From the NCBI RefSeq assembly GCF_905475395.1, contig NC_058339.1, positions 36,651,172-36,715,171 of the forward strand: a DNA stretch of 64,000 nucleotides, in the 5' to 3' direction. Numbering within the stretch: the stretch's first letter is position 1; the number at the start of each line of letters is the position of its first letter. Under the pieces are notes generated by a model. That model did no database searches, was not told the origin of the DNA, and saw nothing but the letters and a program-made list of their open reading frames with translations. Positions 37,617 to 57,389 of the stretch are shown here, one piece after another. Source of the DNA: Chrysoperla carnea (Eukaryota; Arthropoda; Insecta; Neuroptera; Chrysopidae). A program made the position numbers and the translations under genes.

Positions 37617-38338
37617 TTTATTACAAATGAATGGTCAAAACTAATCAGAATATAATAATATTGTTAAAATATTATTTTACAAAACCGTGTTATACTATTC
37701 CCACTAATAGTCGGATTAGTTCGAACAAAATTTAAAATTACTAATTTTAGTCGCCGTTGTGTTATTCCAATTTATAATCAGAATTAATCATTTAAAATTA
37801 ATACTTGATTTTAATATTTTAATCCATTTATAATTCCTTGTACATATGTTTTACAATTATTTATTCATTGATAATATAAAAACAATATTAATTACACTTG
37901 TTTTGACATAAGAGGAATTAATTTTGAAAGTACCTATCTATATATTATTAATATTAAGTCTTTTTTATATTGACATCCTTCATTACGCACATTGGGAATG
38001 TAGAGAAAATATTTTATGATTTATTGTGATGGGAACTGTAAAATTCTTTAAATGTTTTGAATTTTACTTATAAACTTTCGTGGAGAATGTAATATTTCTT
38101 TTAAATATTTATTTATTTTCTCCTTAAGTATAGGTGGAAGAGATTCAGTTAAATAGATAATCGTATACTATAGAAGACTCGCTGAATAAGCCAAAAAAAG
38201 ATTAGGGGATTAAGATATTTTAATAGAGAAGATTCATTAATATTTGTCACTATTTTATATTCTTCAAATGAAAGAACAAATTATTTGAAGTATACTATAT
38301 AAGGTATACATAGTATATATAAGGTATTAGAATATGAA

Positions 38339-39775
38339 TAATAAGTTTCATGAATGTGGAGTCCTGGTCCCGGAATTAAGCACATTAGTGATAGCTAGCA
38401 AAAAACTGGCATCACAGCTGAAAAGAATGGCCCAAAATAAGTGGGTAGCAAAAAAAATTCCGATAAGATCGGATCAAATTTGCCTGTGTTATAAAAAAAA
38501 TCGAATTTTTGAACTTTGTGACGTCATCAGAATCTAAAAAATTTAATTTTGCTCTATCACATCCAAATTTTATTCAATTTTGTTAAACCAAGTATGTAAT
38601 CCAACTAAGTTTGGGTCATATTTTTCAAATTTTTGATCAAAATTAACCTAGCTCTAATAGGTTTCAAGAATTTGGAGTCCTGGTCCCGGAATTAAGAACA
38701 TTAGTGATAGCTAGCAAAAAACTGGCATCACAGCTGAAAAGAATGACCCAAAATTAGTGGGTAGCAAAAAAAATTCCGATAAAATCGGATCAAATTTGCC
38801 TGTGTTATAAAAAAAAATCGAATTTTTGAACTATGTGACGTTATCAGAATCTAAAAAATTTAATTTTGCTCTATCACATCCAAATTTCATCCAATTTTGT
38901 TAAGCTAAGTATGTAATCCAACTAAGTTTTGGTCATAAATTCAAATTTTTGATCAAAATTAACCTAGCTCTAATAGGTTTCAAGAATTTGGAGTCCTGGT
39001 CCCGGAATTAAGAACATTAGTGATAGCTAGCAAAAAACTGGCATCACAGCTGAAAAGAATGACCCAAAATTAGTGGGTAGCAAAAAAAATTCCGATAAAA
39101 TCGGATCAAATTTGCCTGTGTTATAAAAAAAAATCGAATTTTTGAACTATGTGACGTCATCAGAATCTAAAAAATTTAATTTTGCTCTATCACATCCAAA
39201 TTTCATCCAATTTTGTTAAGCTAAGTATGTAATCCAACTAAGTTTGGGTCATATTTTTCAAATTTTTGATCAAAATTAACCTAGCTCTAATAGCTTCAAG
39301 AATGTGGAGTCCTGGTCCCGAAATTAAGCACATTAGTGATTGCTAGCGAAAAACTGGCATCACAGCTGAAAAGAATGACCCAAAATTAGTGGGTAGCAAA
39401 AAAAATTCCGATAAGATCGGATCAAATTTGCCTGTGTTATAAAAAAAATCGAATTTTTGGACTTTGTGACGTCATCAGAATCTAAAAAATTTAATTTTGC
39501 TCTATCACATCCAAATTTTATTCAATTTTGTTAAACCAAGTATGTAATCCAACTAAGTTTGGGTCATATTTTTCAAATTTTTGATCAAAATTAACCTAGC
39601 TCTAATAGCTTCAAGAATGTGGAGTCCTGGTCCCGGAATTAAGCACATTAGTGATAGCTAGCAAAAAACTGGCATTATAGCAGAAAAGAATGACCCAAAA
39701 TTAGTGGGTCGCAAAAAAAATTCCGATAAGATCGGATCAAATTTGCCTGTGTTATAAAAAAAACGAATTTGTTAA
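38339..39775. repeat. satellite array, about 4.5 copies of a 316-bp monomer
   Basis: The landmark GTCCTGGTCCCGGAATTAAG, or a one-base variant, occurs at 38361, 38677, 38993, 39309 and 39624, a period of 316, 316, 316 and 315 bases. Monomers differ by only a few percent. The last copy breaks off near 39770 after the TTGCCTGTGTTATAAAAA block. Several monomers contain the palindrome TGACGTCA (a cAMP-response-element-like octamer); one copy has TGACGTTA. The array fills the space between the two secreted-protein genes. The 67-codon ORF inside the first monomer is incidental. Confidence 0.95.
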
Positions 39776-40065
39776 CTTTTTTCTACAAATTATGATATTT
39801 ATAATATTGTAAATAATGAGTGCCTTTTACATTATTCTTTACTTTTAAGTAACTTTTTGTTTTACGAATAAAACATACTTTTTTTTTCAAAATTGAATAG
39901 GACAAGACTCAAAAAAACGTATACAAAACAAAACTTTTAACGAAAATAATTTTAATTAATATTATTTCACAAACTAAATAGAAAATTCTAAATAAAATTT
40001 CAGAATTTCTTTCAAATAGATCTAAAATTTTCCGCAACAAATTTTATTTAGTATTGAGTTCATCG

Positions 40066-40071
40066 TTTATT
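40066..40071 (-). terminator. poly(A) signal of secreted protein B
   Basis: AATAAA (as TTTATT on the plus strand) 60 bases after the stop codon of this minus-strand gene. Confidence 0.45.
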
Positions 40072-40130
40072 GAACAGCTTTCCATGCTCATTTAAAATTT
40101 AAACTTCAAGCATACAAACACTATTTAAAG

Positions 40131-41467
40131 TTATTTATCCACTGCAGAAAATTCACAACATGTGCTAGGAAGAGTATCTATATCGACACAGACTCCATTC
40201 TCAAAGCATATGTATTTAACAGGACCTTTGTCAATACGTGGCTTAATATCAACACCTTGAATGCGTGAATGTTCAATTAATGTTCCCAAATTGTCTGCAA
40301 CTTGTTCTAAAATCCATGTATATAATTTACCAGCGAATTCAATTTTATCTGGAATCGTCTAGAAGAAAGTTAACAAAATTATTATTTTTGTACTATTTAC
40401 ATTTATTTATTTTAATATAGATACTATTTACCTCGAAAAGTTCAAGTTGTTTAGGTGTTGGATCGTCAATTTCGTAAGTTAAAAGATCTGTTACATGCTT
40501 TAGAAAATATCTGTAAAACACGCCCCGTTCTAAAACAGAACAGTACAAAATAGAAATCTTATAGGCTTTGGGCAAAATTCGTATAGTTATAATATAAATA
40601 TGGTGGAAGCGCTAGTAAATTACTTATTTTAAAAAACTCAAATTTAATGTAAGCAAGGGTGAAGTACTACAAAATATGTATTTTACGAATTTGCAAATCT
40701 GTTCGTCTATGAAAAAATTAAATAAATAAGAAATAGATATAAAGCCATTCTTTACACTTTTTTGATTTTGCAGCAAATCAATAATTTGTGTGGAAGTAGG
40801 GCTTAGGTGGTCTAACAACTCTGATAAAGGATGATATTGAGAGAGTTGCATGAACAGAAATGGGATACCAATAAGATATTTGATTTTGTTAGAAAATCTA
40901 TTATACTGTTTTTCCTTTAGAAATCTTTAAAAATAATTCAAATTTCTATTCGTACAACGGTAAAATATAGTTTCAGACTTTCAGTTTATAAATAAGCATT
41001 CCTTACATACCACTTGTAAGAAGAATAATTAAAATTCTTTGTATAAATTACAAACCACGTGAATTTAAAAAAAAAAAACTATTGTAACATGACAAACATG
41101 CAAACGTTGAGGTATTAAATTATTATCATGGATTTTCCATATACAAAATTCACATCCCCCTTTTCACCCCTTAGAGAACAAATTTTGGAAAATCCTTTCT
41201 TATCGGGTGCCTACGTCATACTAAGAACACTCTCCAAGTTTCAGGTCTCTACGATCAGCGGCTTAGGCTGTGCAATGATCCGTCAATCAGTCATTGAGGG
41301 CAAAGCATTTTATATGTATAGAAGATTAATTTGGACATAAAAAACTTACCATACTCATTTAATGTTTGAAATATCTCTGTTGGAATCGAATCTGTACTAC
41401 ATTCAATTACATGAAATTTCCCAAAATAGCCTAATAAAAAACAAAACAACACAGTTATTTTAAACAT
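40131..41467 (-). CDS. small secreted protein B, three exons (paralogue of 35570-37616)
   Basis: Unrecognised family. Exons on the minus strand: 41467-41350 (ATG at 41467-41465), 40529-40432, 40358-40131 (stop), 147 aa. Intron phases (1, then 0) equal those of secreted protein A. The second intron is only 73 bp, against 747 bp in A. Residues 1 to about 23 form a signal peptide (MFKITVLFCFLLGYFG...). The middle exon aligns with A through E-[RK]-x2-F-x2-YFL-x-KH. The end carries C-x5-C-x9-CC with the core CVDIDTLPSTCCEF, matching A's CIDIGDL...CC, then a five-residue tail. Poly(A) signal at about 40066-40071. The pair probably arose by tandem duplication followed by strong divergence; no function can be inferred beyond secretion. 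Confidence 0.75.
41140..41305. mobile_element. GC-richer repeat relic in intron 1 of secreted protein B
   Basis: The text CACCCCTTAGAGAACAAATT followed by CAAGTTTCAGGTCTCTACGA and a CAGTCATTG end resembles the untranslated tail repeats of RTE-type LINEs common in arthropods. It is less AT-rich than its surroundings. The 70-codon ORF on the plus strand here is a by-product. Family assignment is from memory of the pattern and is tentative. Confidence 0.35.
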
Positions 41468-43231
41468 GATTGATTATATTATTGATTTTGACAAATAATA
41501 CAATACTATCAACCGTGTTTCTATACGGCAATAAACAAATTTGATTAACAATATTTTTTTTCATTTTTTATTGTTATTTATATACTCGAATTGAATATAA
41601 ATGCACTTATTGTTCTAATAATTACACATTGTACCAAACAATATTGATCAATAATTTTATTTTTAAGTTAATTTTTCAATAATTATATTTAAAAACGAGA
41701 TTGTAAACTTGTTGAAAATTAGATAGTGCCATTTTTAATTTTTCGAAAAAAAAAAGCGAAAAATAATAATTATATATGTGAATATATGAAATGATTTTGG
41801 TGTCAATAATAATAATAATAATAAAATGTGAGCGACCGGCATGAGGGCAATTTTGAGCAAAATTTCATCCCAATCCATTCTGCCTTTTCAACATGATTGA
41901 GTACACACACATAAGCAAGAAAATAATACTCCAGTGCAGTTATGGACTGACCCAAAAGTTTGTGGCACTAGATTTTTTTTATTCATTCATTCGATCGGGG
42001 TTGTTTGGAGACCTTAAATCTGATTTTGAAAATAACTTTTTTTTGCGTTTTGGTCCATATCTTGCGTTCTATTTATAAAAAATTGACTATTTTGGTGTCA
42101 TTGGACTAGTCTGAGTTTTATCTTCAAACTCAAGTACACGTTACGATTGATAGAAAAAAGTTATTCGTGTTCAAACTCAAAAAAATTTTGACGACTATTT
42201 TTTGTAACGGTTTGTGTCTCTAACCTAATTTGCGCCCCCGCGCATAAACTGTGATGTTTACGAAAAATGTTTCAAACAAAAGTTGTCATGAAAAAAATAT
42301 GAAAAAAATTTATCATAAATTTTTCCATGATATTTTAGCTGAGAAGACATCAAACAGAGGATATTAAACAAAATTATACATATTCGATATTTATACTAAA
42401 TACCGGATATACGATATTTAGAGTATTTTACTAAGTTTTTTTTTTTACTATTATTTAAGTATGATTAGCTTACTAAATGACTATTATAATACGCTTATTT
42501 GATAATTTGAATAATAATAAATAATTTTTTTTTAATGTTATGTATTTATCATAATATACTTACTTAATAAGGGATTTAAAAAAATTACTGCAAATTCAGA
42601 GTTAAATGTTGATTAGAGAGCAAGCGGCAATAGGCTGGACCGAATAACACGTGCCGTCATAAAAAAGTGCTAAAAACTTGACGATTTTCCAATTTTTTAA
42701 TTTAATATTTATTTAACTTCTTCTTTTGGGCGCCAATTTGTTTTACACCCAGACTAATGAGTTTGAATAATTATGAATAAGTTTTTTAATATCGCACACT
42801 ATCCTTTAAACTTATAATTACCGTCTTTTAAAAATCTAGAATGTATCAAAATTCATATTCCGATAGAAAAAGTTATTGCATTCAAATTTAAATTTAAGTA
42901 AAAAATACTTCCAATTTTATATGTGTATAAAAATAGTTTTGTATCATTATTTTATTTAAATATAGTCTGACAAAAAAGAATTCATTCAATTTTCAGATCA
43001 TTCATAACAAATATATTTAAATTTACCTCGATTTACATTTAGATCCATCTAGCGAAAAAAGTTTGAACTAAATATATATATGTCAGATACTCTTTATTAC
43101 CGATATATTCTCTGTATATGTCAATTGACTATTGCCCCATGTAGGTTATGTCTTAACATTTACAAAACACCATAATTTACATAATTATTTAACACATTAT
43201 AAAGGAATATTATTAAGAAGCAAAACAAATA
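41468..43231. other. intergenic; fragment of MITE A, no gene seen
   Basis: At 42215-42290 TAATTTGCGCCCCCGCGCAT followed by CTGTGATGTTTACGAAAAAT matches one edge of MITE family A. The rest is AT-rich spacer. Confidence 0.5.
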
Positions 43232-45615
43232 ATGTCTGAGGAAAAGGAAGAAAAGATTGTTTTCAAACCAAAAAAGAAAAAGCCAACATTACGAAAACGA
43301 GAAAATTCAGATGATGAAGAAGAATCTGAAGAAATTGTGTCTTTAAAGTAAAATATCTTTAACAATAATGTACTTCTCCATAATGTTATAATTTAGTTAA
43401 TATTTTAATTTATTATATTTTCCTTTTTTAGTGCTAAAGTTGAAGAAATGAAAGAAATTCAAAGATTAAGACGAAGACCAAATGGTGTCAGTGTAGTTGG
43501 TTTGGCATTGGGAAAGAAGATAAGCATTGAAGAAGAAACTGCTTTGGTAATTTTTACTAGAATTACTATTTTATTCGAATCTCAAAGCCAAATTTCAATA
43601 TAATCTCAGTATCCCAAATAGACTAATCGAAAAACTCGATAGAACGTATTTTTATTCGATTTACCGATGTTTAAGGCAAATTATATAATACGTTAGGGTC
43701 ACATTTAAGTATAGACTGATTGAGAATTTTGTTTCGCATTTATCGATTGTTTTAAAGCTTGAAATTATTTTTTTGAGTATTCCTGTATTATAAAAAAAAT
43801 TCCCAGCAAATGCATGATTTTCACCCTAGGTTTTATTCATTGGGAGCAAAGGGTTGCATATGAATTCTATTTTAACACAATAAGATTCACAAAAAATATG
43901 AAATGAATTTTTCGATATTTCGTTTTTTTTCTGAGATTAAGAAAGATGAAGTTAAAAAATCAAAAAAAATATAGCTTGAAGAATTTAAAATACTTAAGCT
44001 AGAAACAACATTCTTTAGTTTTTGTTTGTGTGGTAATTTAACATAATCGATTTTGGGTGTCCAAAAAATCGTAATATTATAATATGGATTTTATAAATTC
44101 AATTTTTTTCACAGAAAGATCCATTTAAAATAAATAGCGGGGGTTTGATAAACATGTCCGCTTTGAAAAATGGGAAAATAAAAACATCAGAAGATGCTTA
44201 CGACACAGGAATAGGTACACAATTTTCAGCGGAAACTAACAAAAGAGATGAAGACGAAGAAATGATGAAATATATTGAAGAAAAATTATCACGAAAAAAA
44301 GGACAAGAACCTGATGATACTAAACCAAAAACTTCAGATACCGCAGAACATGATCAGAGTAAATATTTCACACCAGAAGAGGCCGCTTTACAAGCTGTAC
44401 CAAACTATTTACGTGAATCTACTACACAAAGATCCGAAGAAATGTTATCAAATCAAATGTTAAGTGGTATACCTGAAGTTGATTTGGGTATTGAAGCAAA
44501 AATACGTAATATTGAAGCGACTGAAGAAGCTAAGCTACGATTATTGTGGGAAAAACACCATAAGAAAGATGGTCCTTCACAATTTGTACCAACAAATATG
44601 GCGGTTAATTTTGTACAACATAATAGATGTAAGTTATATTTATGAAAACTTTTTTGATTTTATTTGAGAATTTACGCTCGTTATTTTGAAAAATTGCCTT
44701 AATATCTGCTACACTTCTCTAGAATATATATACATACTCATATCTGACACACTGGGGTCATCTCGACCGAAAAAACTAAGGTTTAGATTGATTATTGATG
44801 ACCTAATAGCAGCTTTCAAATGAAAACAGAATGCGATCTTGAAAATTGTAATTTAAAAAACAAAACATACAATAATTATGGCGCTATTTGCTATCGCAGT
44901 GTGGCAACTAAGGGCTAAGGAAAAAACATTTTGAGTTAAAGTAAGAAAATGTCGCTTTTCTTCGCTAGTTCGTGATACGTACTCCTATCGTCACTGCACT
45001 GGCTTATGAACAAAAAATCAAATGTTTAATAATTTTTAATTTCAATTGTTACTGCCGTATTTGAAAATGAAAAAACTTATAATACTAGTTGAATTAGTTA
45101 CGAAAATAACCTAAATTTTCAACTTAATATACTATTAAAATATCAAAATTAAAATACATTCTATACATATTTTGGAATTACTTATTGTTGATGTTTACTT
45201 TTAATCATGCATACGATAGCCTAATTGGTAGGGCGCTTGACATGAATCCAAGAAGTCCGGGTTCGAGTCCTGGTTTGAGTGTATTTTTTTTTTTCAATTC
45301 TCTTTAATATTTTGGAATGTTTTCATTCTTTATAAGTCGTCTGTTAACTCAAAATTTCTTGCTTACGGTAAAGAAATTCTTTTATGGCAATTTCCTAAAG
45401 CTCAACTAGAAAGTTACTGCAATTTGACTTGAGAAAAATTAATTTTATTTTTTACAGTTAATATTGAAGAAAATGGTATTCCAAAACGAAAACGGGATGC
45501 TGAATTAAAACAAACTATAACTCAATTGCCCGATTCAAGTAAAAAATCCAAAACTGAAAAAGCTACAGATGATTATCATTATGAAAAGTTTAAAAAACAA
45601 TTTCGAAGATATTGA
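43232..45615 (+). CDS. TLS1: C9orf78 / Tls1 homologue, spliceosome-associated nuclear protein
   Basis: Homologue of human C9orf78 (fission-yeast Tls1), an intrinsically disordered nuclear protein that binds the spliceosomal helicase BRR2 and affects splice-site choice and, in yeast, telomeric heterochromatin. Exons 43232-43347, 43432-43546, 44115-44628 and 45458-45615 join in frame to 300 aa (human 289). Visible signatures in order: a basic/acidic start (KPKKKKPTLRKRE then a DDEEESEE run), RLRRRPNGVSVVGLALGKK, TQFSAETNKRDEDEEMMKYIE, the almost invariant EEMLSNQMLSGIPEVDLGI, FVPTNMAVNFVQHNR, and the C-terminal ATDDYHYEKFKKQFRRY. The phase-1 join at intron 3 restores the conserved Phe after HNR. 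Intron 3 carries a tRNA-derived SINE head. Poly(A) signal at 45722. Confidence 0.95.
45211..45284 (+). mobile_element. tRNA-derived SINE head, family 2, in intron 3 of the C9orf78 homologue
   Basis: ATACGATAGCCTAATTGGTA (A box) and CCGGGTTCGAGTCCTGG (B box) in tRNA-like spacing, followed by a poly-T run. Better preserved than its relative at 23576. The ends do not fold into a tRNA acceptor stem, so it is not annotated as a tRNA gene. Confidence 0.65.
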
Positions 45616-45721
45616 ATATATCTTTTATTTGAAGTTCGACATGGAATGTATAAATTCAATTAAAATTTAAGTAAGAATTTTCTTTTTTCTAAATTTTAAT
45701 TTAAAGATATTTATACTTTTA

Positions 45722-45727
45722 AATAAA
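45722..45727 (+). terminator. poly(A) signal of the C9orf78 homologue
   Basis: AATAAA 107 bases after the stop codon; another AT-rich candidate lies near 45829. Confidence 0.45.
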
Positions 45728-45829
45728 GTATTCTTAATTTAAGTGTAAGAATTAGTATAAGGATTTGTGATAAATTAAGTTAAAATTGTAATACCGATAT
45801 GTCTATGAAATAATTTTTATTAATTTAAT

Positions 45830-48800
45830 AAAAAACCATTTTAAATTCATTATTACATTTGCTTGTTTAAAATATTTAGTTTCAAACTACATAAAACGCT
45901 ATTCAAATTGGAATAAATGGCTAATAAAAGTTATCCATGTTTTGCAAGCCATAGTAGCTCATTGGAAAGACAATTTATCTACCACTGCAGGCTCAAAATG
46001 CATCTATCCCGCATGAGGGCATCGACATCTGCCCGGGCAGTGTCGAGACGGAACTACGCCATTTCTCTTTGTATCATAATTAGAAATTTGGCTTTCGATT
46101 AAGCCCAAAGAAAATAATTTGAAACAACTAAGGAGATTTTAAAAATACTCAATGGTGTATTTTTAATAACATTATCATAAACGAAATGAATTGATGATTT
46201 TCTTTAATCGCTTTTCAAACAATGTTTTTTGAAGGATTCATGTAAATAATCATAATCAAAATTTGGTTTTATGACCCCAGGCAATAAATTTTATTGAAAT
46301 GATGTTAGTCTCAGTGCTCGTCAGCAAATACTCGTGTTGGTAAATACACCAAAAACACTTTTAAAAATAATTTCGTGTGGGGGTGAATTTTCTTCTTTGG
46401 CGTGGTCAAGAAAAATTTTGTATTAAGGAAGCAACTTTAAACATAAAGTCTTGAATCATATACGGATTAAGATAAAGTTGTGGGCTTTATGTTAAAATTG
46501 AAGGATATTCCCTTTTTTTCTTAATATGTAATTGGAAGATAAAAAATGCCAAAATCATTTTTCTCGAAACTAGATAAAAAGGCATGTGAAATAGCTTAAT
46601 TTGCCAGTGTGTTTTCTTATATTGATGAAGTAAATAAATGTCAGCAGGAATATAAAAAAGTCTAAAAGAATTTTTATATACTAATTAACTGTAGATAAGT
46701 AAATAATTAGCTATGTAGAGTTGAATCAAACCAAAGTGGCACCGAGCAAGAGAGAGTGTATGATGTGTATGTATGTGCACTCGTATCTATACTCTCTCTT
46801 GTTCAGTGCCACTTAGTTTTGATAGAACTCTACATACTTAAATTGGTCTATATCTAATACAAGTCTGTTTTTCGCATATATTTATTTTATAGGTATATTA
46901 AAATATAGAAAAAATTTTAACTAGTTTTTGAACTGAAAATATTTCACTGTCTGTAATCTCAAAAGGCTTATTATATATTAAAAAACTTTTGATTATGATT
47001 TGCAAAATATACTTATCAAAAAAAAAAAGTAAACATTTTCATAAAAATGACCTTTGCACCCATGAATTTGGCGAAATAAGTTTAAAGTCGAAAAAAAAAG
47101 ACTGCATTACTATTTATAAAAAATATAATACTATGTTATATGTAAAATAATATTCAATGAACTATTTTTGAAGTGTGAATGATATAATTTTAAAAAAAAT
47201 AAATAATTAGTAAATGAACGTTAAACGTGAAAAATATTAATATGTTTATATTTCACAAATTATTAGAGTTATAATTATAAAATTTAAAAATAAATAACAA
47301 CTAAGGGCGATTAATTTTTGAACTGGTATTTGATTTAATAGCTTGCTATACACGAAACACTTTTTCCCACGCTTAATTTCATGCAGAATTGAATGGTTAT
47401 AATATTGTTATTACACTTGAAAATTTCATATATGCCAATGTGATTCAGAATAAACATTACCATCGGCAAAACGAAAAATAATAACACGTTTTCGAGTTAA
47501 AATCGATCGATTATAGGCAAAAGACATCTCATAGGTGTATGATTTCTGAATAGAAAATTGGTTTAATATCGTGATATAATGCAATTTCAAAGTCGAATAA
47601 CCCGGTGGTCGAAATTGGCAGGATATTTATACAACTTGTTTTTTGTGGCGTTATAACAAATACATGTGCGCTACATTCTTTTATGTGCTAACCATAGCGT
47701 TTATAGTTAGCTAATAATTTATCATGTTCTAAGACCTCGTTCATATTCTTGATTCCCTGAATAATAAACAATATGATCTAGTCTGATATTTTATTGCAAT
47801 AAATAAAGGCTCGATTGTGCGCTATTATAAATAAACGATGTAAGAATATAATTTCATCAAATGTTAATATTATTCAAAAAAAAACTTTAATTCACAGACC
47901 TATATCAAATATAGACTGATAACCAAATATGTTTTGGTATATTATTACGTTATCTTAGGCATGTAATCTAAATAAAATCGGAAAAGCCGTAAGCGTTTTC
48001 TCGGAATTTGACTCCAAAAATAAAGATTGGAGAAATTTCGAAAGTACAATGTAAAATAGTTTTTCCACAATCTGTTTCTTGAAAATTATCTCCATAAAGA
48101 ACTTGTGTGAACTAAATACTTCCTCACTTTGGCAATTTAAGATCCATATTAATTGTTATTAATTTATTATATATTTTACCCATAGTATACTTTTATTCGG
48201 AAAAAAATGATTTACTTTTCAATAAAAAAGTATAATAATGGGCCATTGGGTTGTTAAGAAATATTCTATCATTTTGATCACATTTTTGTAATAAGGGTGT
48301 AATAAATAAGACTATAATATTTCTTAACGTCACAAATAATCCATTGCTATCCATTCTTATTAAAAACTCAATCGTTTGATCTTTCTTTTCTTCCGAATAA
48401 AAAACTACTATAGTTGCTTAGTGTATCTGTGTCTTAATAAACTAACAAATGAATAAATATTTGACACGTAGACAAAAAAATGACAGTCAAAACAAGTTAA
48501 AAGGTTCAGAATATTGATAACAGATGACTAAATATTAATCTTATTACATAATTAAAAAAATTACTTATAAAATTGTATCTTAAATCAAAAGAAAATTAAC
48601 TTTATTTTATAAAAGATGTGTAAATAATTTATTTGTTACTTTATAAGTAAAGTTTAGGGCAAAATAATTTTTTTTAAACGCCATCTATTGAACGTAACGA
48701 AGAACCTTAATATTTTTTTATTATCTGTTTGATTTAATAATTTACAACATTAGCTACTGACTTTTATAAATACATATAACAATTTAGGCTTTGTACATAG

Positions 48801-49073
48801 GGTTCAAAAGTCCACAATTTCTATTCATTAATATAAGTAGAGTTGGTCTATAATTATAAAACATATGATCAAAAACAAACTATTTAAAACCAGTGGAGTT
48901 GGAGTATTTTGCTAAAACTAAATGTGATTACGTATACTTTCAAAAGTCCATAGTCTAAAAATCAATTCTTCAATAATAATACTGTATAATAAATTTTATT
49001 CCACCAAAGTAATTAAATAACTGTGTAATAAAACTCAGTAAATTTTTTAATTTTTTTTAATAGAACAAAAATT
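45830..49073. other. intergenic; one strong hairpin, no gene seen
   Basis: A GC-richer island at 45940-46060 (CATCTATCCCGCATGAGGGC, TGCCCGGGCAGTGTCGAGAC) of unknown nature, the hairpin at 46711-46839, and otherwise AT-rich spacer. Confidence 0.45.
46711..46839. repeat. long hairpin, about 49-bp arms, 27-base loop
   Basis: Arm 46711-46760 pairs with 46788-46839 with about 7 mismatches in 49 (shared TATGTAGAGTT, AAGTGGCAC, AAGAGAGAGT). No coding. It could be a tiny MITE or a microRNA-type or siRNA-type hairpin. Confidence 0.85.
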
Positions 49074-55842
<6,769 letters not shown>

Positions 55843-55916
55843 AAAGTATTATTTCGCTAAAAATTAACAATAATTACTCTTAAGCACATACTCCACCTCT
55901 AACAGTGCCTTATTTT

Positions 55917-55922
55917 AATAAA
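55917..55922 (+). terminator. poly(A) signal of Mcad
   Basis: AATAAA 75 bases after the Mcad stop codon. Confidence 0.45.
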
Positions 55923-57389
55923 TTCATCCAAATTGAACTTTAGCATTAGATATTTCAGGAATTGTCAACTAACTGAGAAATCAACTTCTCTGCACTCTAA
56001 AATCAGTTTCTAATTGTATAATTTATATTGTACATTGCCTTCGACGTTCCTGTATAGAAATTATTATTCTATTAGAAAACTTACACAAATTTTTGTGTCT
56101 AAAAAGTAAAAGTAATAACTTTGAATTTACTCCATTTGCAAATGAGTGTTTTTTGTAAAATTGAAAATCTTTTTTTCTGAATTCTATATGTTTAGAATCC
56201 AAGTGCCAAAAACTGCGGATTTCTGGTCTTAAGAAACATGAATGCTATTTAGATTCTAAAGTTCAACTTGGATTCATTTTGAAAGGAAGTATAAAAATAT
56301 TGAGCTAGGTATATTACTTCGAATCAGTTTAATTTCATGTCAAATATTCATTTGATATTGATATCAAATGACTCATTTGATGGATTTATATTCAATTGTT
56401 TGAAGTTTTCATACTTTTCTCCACTTCTTACAAAACAGACTGAACGAACTTAAGTGTCCAAGTCAATTTAATGAAAAAAGTTGTCAATATTATAACTTTA
56501 TAAGACGGCATTGGAAATATTTGTATTATACCTATATATTAAAGTATGTAAAAATGAAAATGAATTTTTTATATCAATATGTCTCTTGTTTTATTCTTTT
56601 GTTTTTTTATTTGTTTTAATATTTTATCCTTCAAAACTAGTTTTGTATTACAATACGTAAATGTGTCTTTGTATTTATAATAAAAATATATTTACAATAA
56701 AATTTTGTATTTAATTTTACTAACTTATTTAATTTTTTAAATAAAAATATTATGCAATGAAATAGAACGCGCGCCTTAAATCAAGAAAAAAGATATAGGA
56801 TACGCTTGCGCAGGATAATACTGCTCGAGTCAAATATAACCTGTGAAAATGAGAGTTATATTTTTTAATAAAGAAATAAAATAAAATATTAATTTAAATA
56901 AATAAATGTTGCAATTTCAAATGAATTAAAATAAATATTAATATATTTATAAATTAATTACAAAGAAATTAGGTAAATTGTGTGACCTAGTTAGGGTAAG
57001 TAAAATAATATATGAATTTCTATCAAATGAAATGACATAAAATAAAATACGGAAATAAAAATAAAATTTTTTTTTTGAAAACATCAATAATTTGCAAACA
57101 TGTCAATCGTAAAAATAATAAAATGACGGTTAGCGGACTGTCAAGTGAATTATACTAGTTATGAATTTGACTTCGTGAGTCATGTCTGAATGCAAAGTGT
57201 AAGTGAAGTGGCCTACAGACCTACATTTAACTACAACGTTCGATTTTTATTGAGTTTATAAAAAAGAAAGAGAATTTCAGTGAAACCTTGGTGGTGACGG
57301 TAAAGTTCAGGGCTTCGACAAAGCTCTACATGTTAGTGTTATAAACATTTACAAAATCAGTGCTAGTTTAATATTAAATAGTAAAAACA
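55923..57389. other. intergenic between Mcad and the exon at 57390
   Basis: AT-rich spacer. The last 250 bases, with higher GC, are likely the promoter and 5' UTR of the downstream gene; CGCGCG at 56767-56772 is the only CpG cluster. Confidence 0.4.

Noticed and set aside
38334-38537. 67-aa ORF on plus strand
   Set aside because: It lies inside the first satellite monomer; other monomers break the frame.
45211-45284. tRNA gene
   Set aside because: The head resembles a tRNA but the acceptor stem does not close and a diverged twin exists at 23576; SINE head is the better reading.
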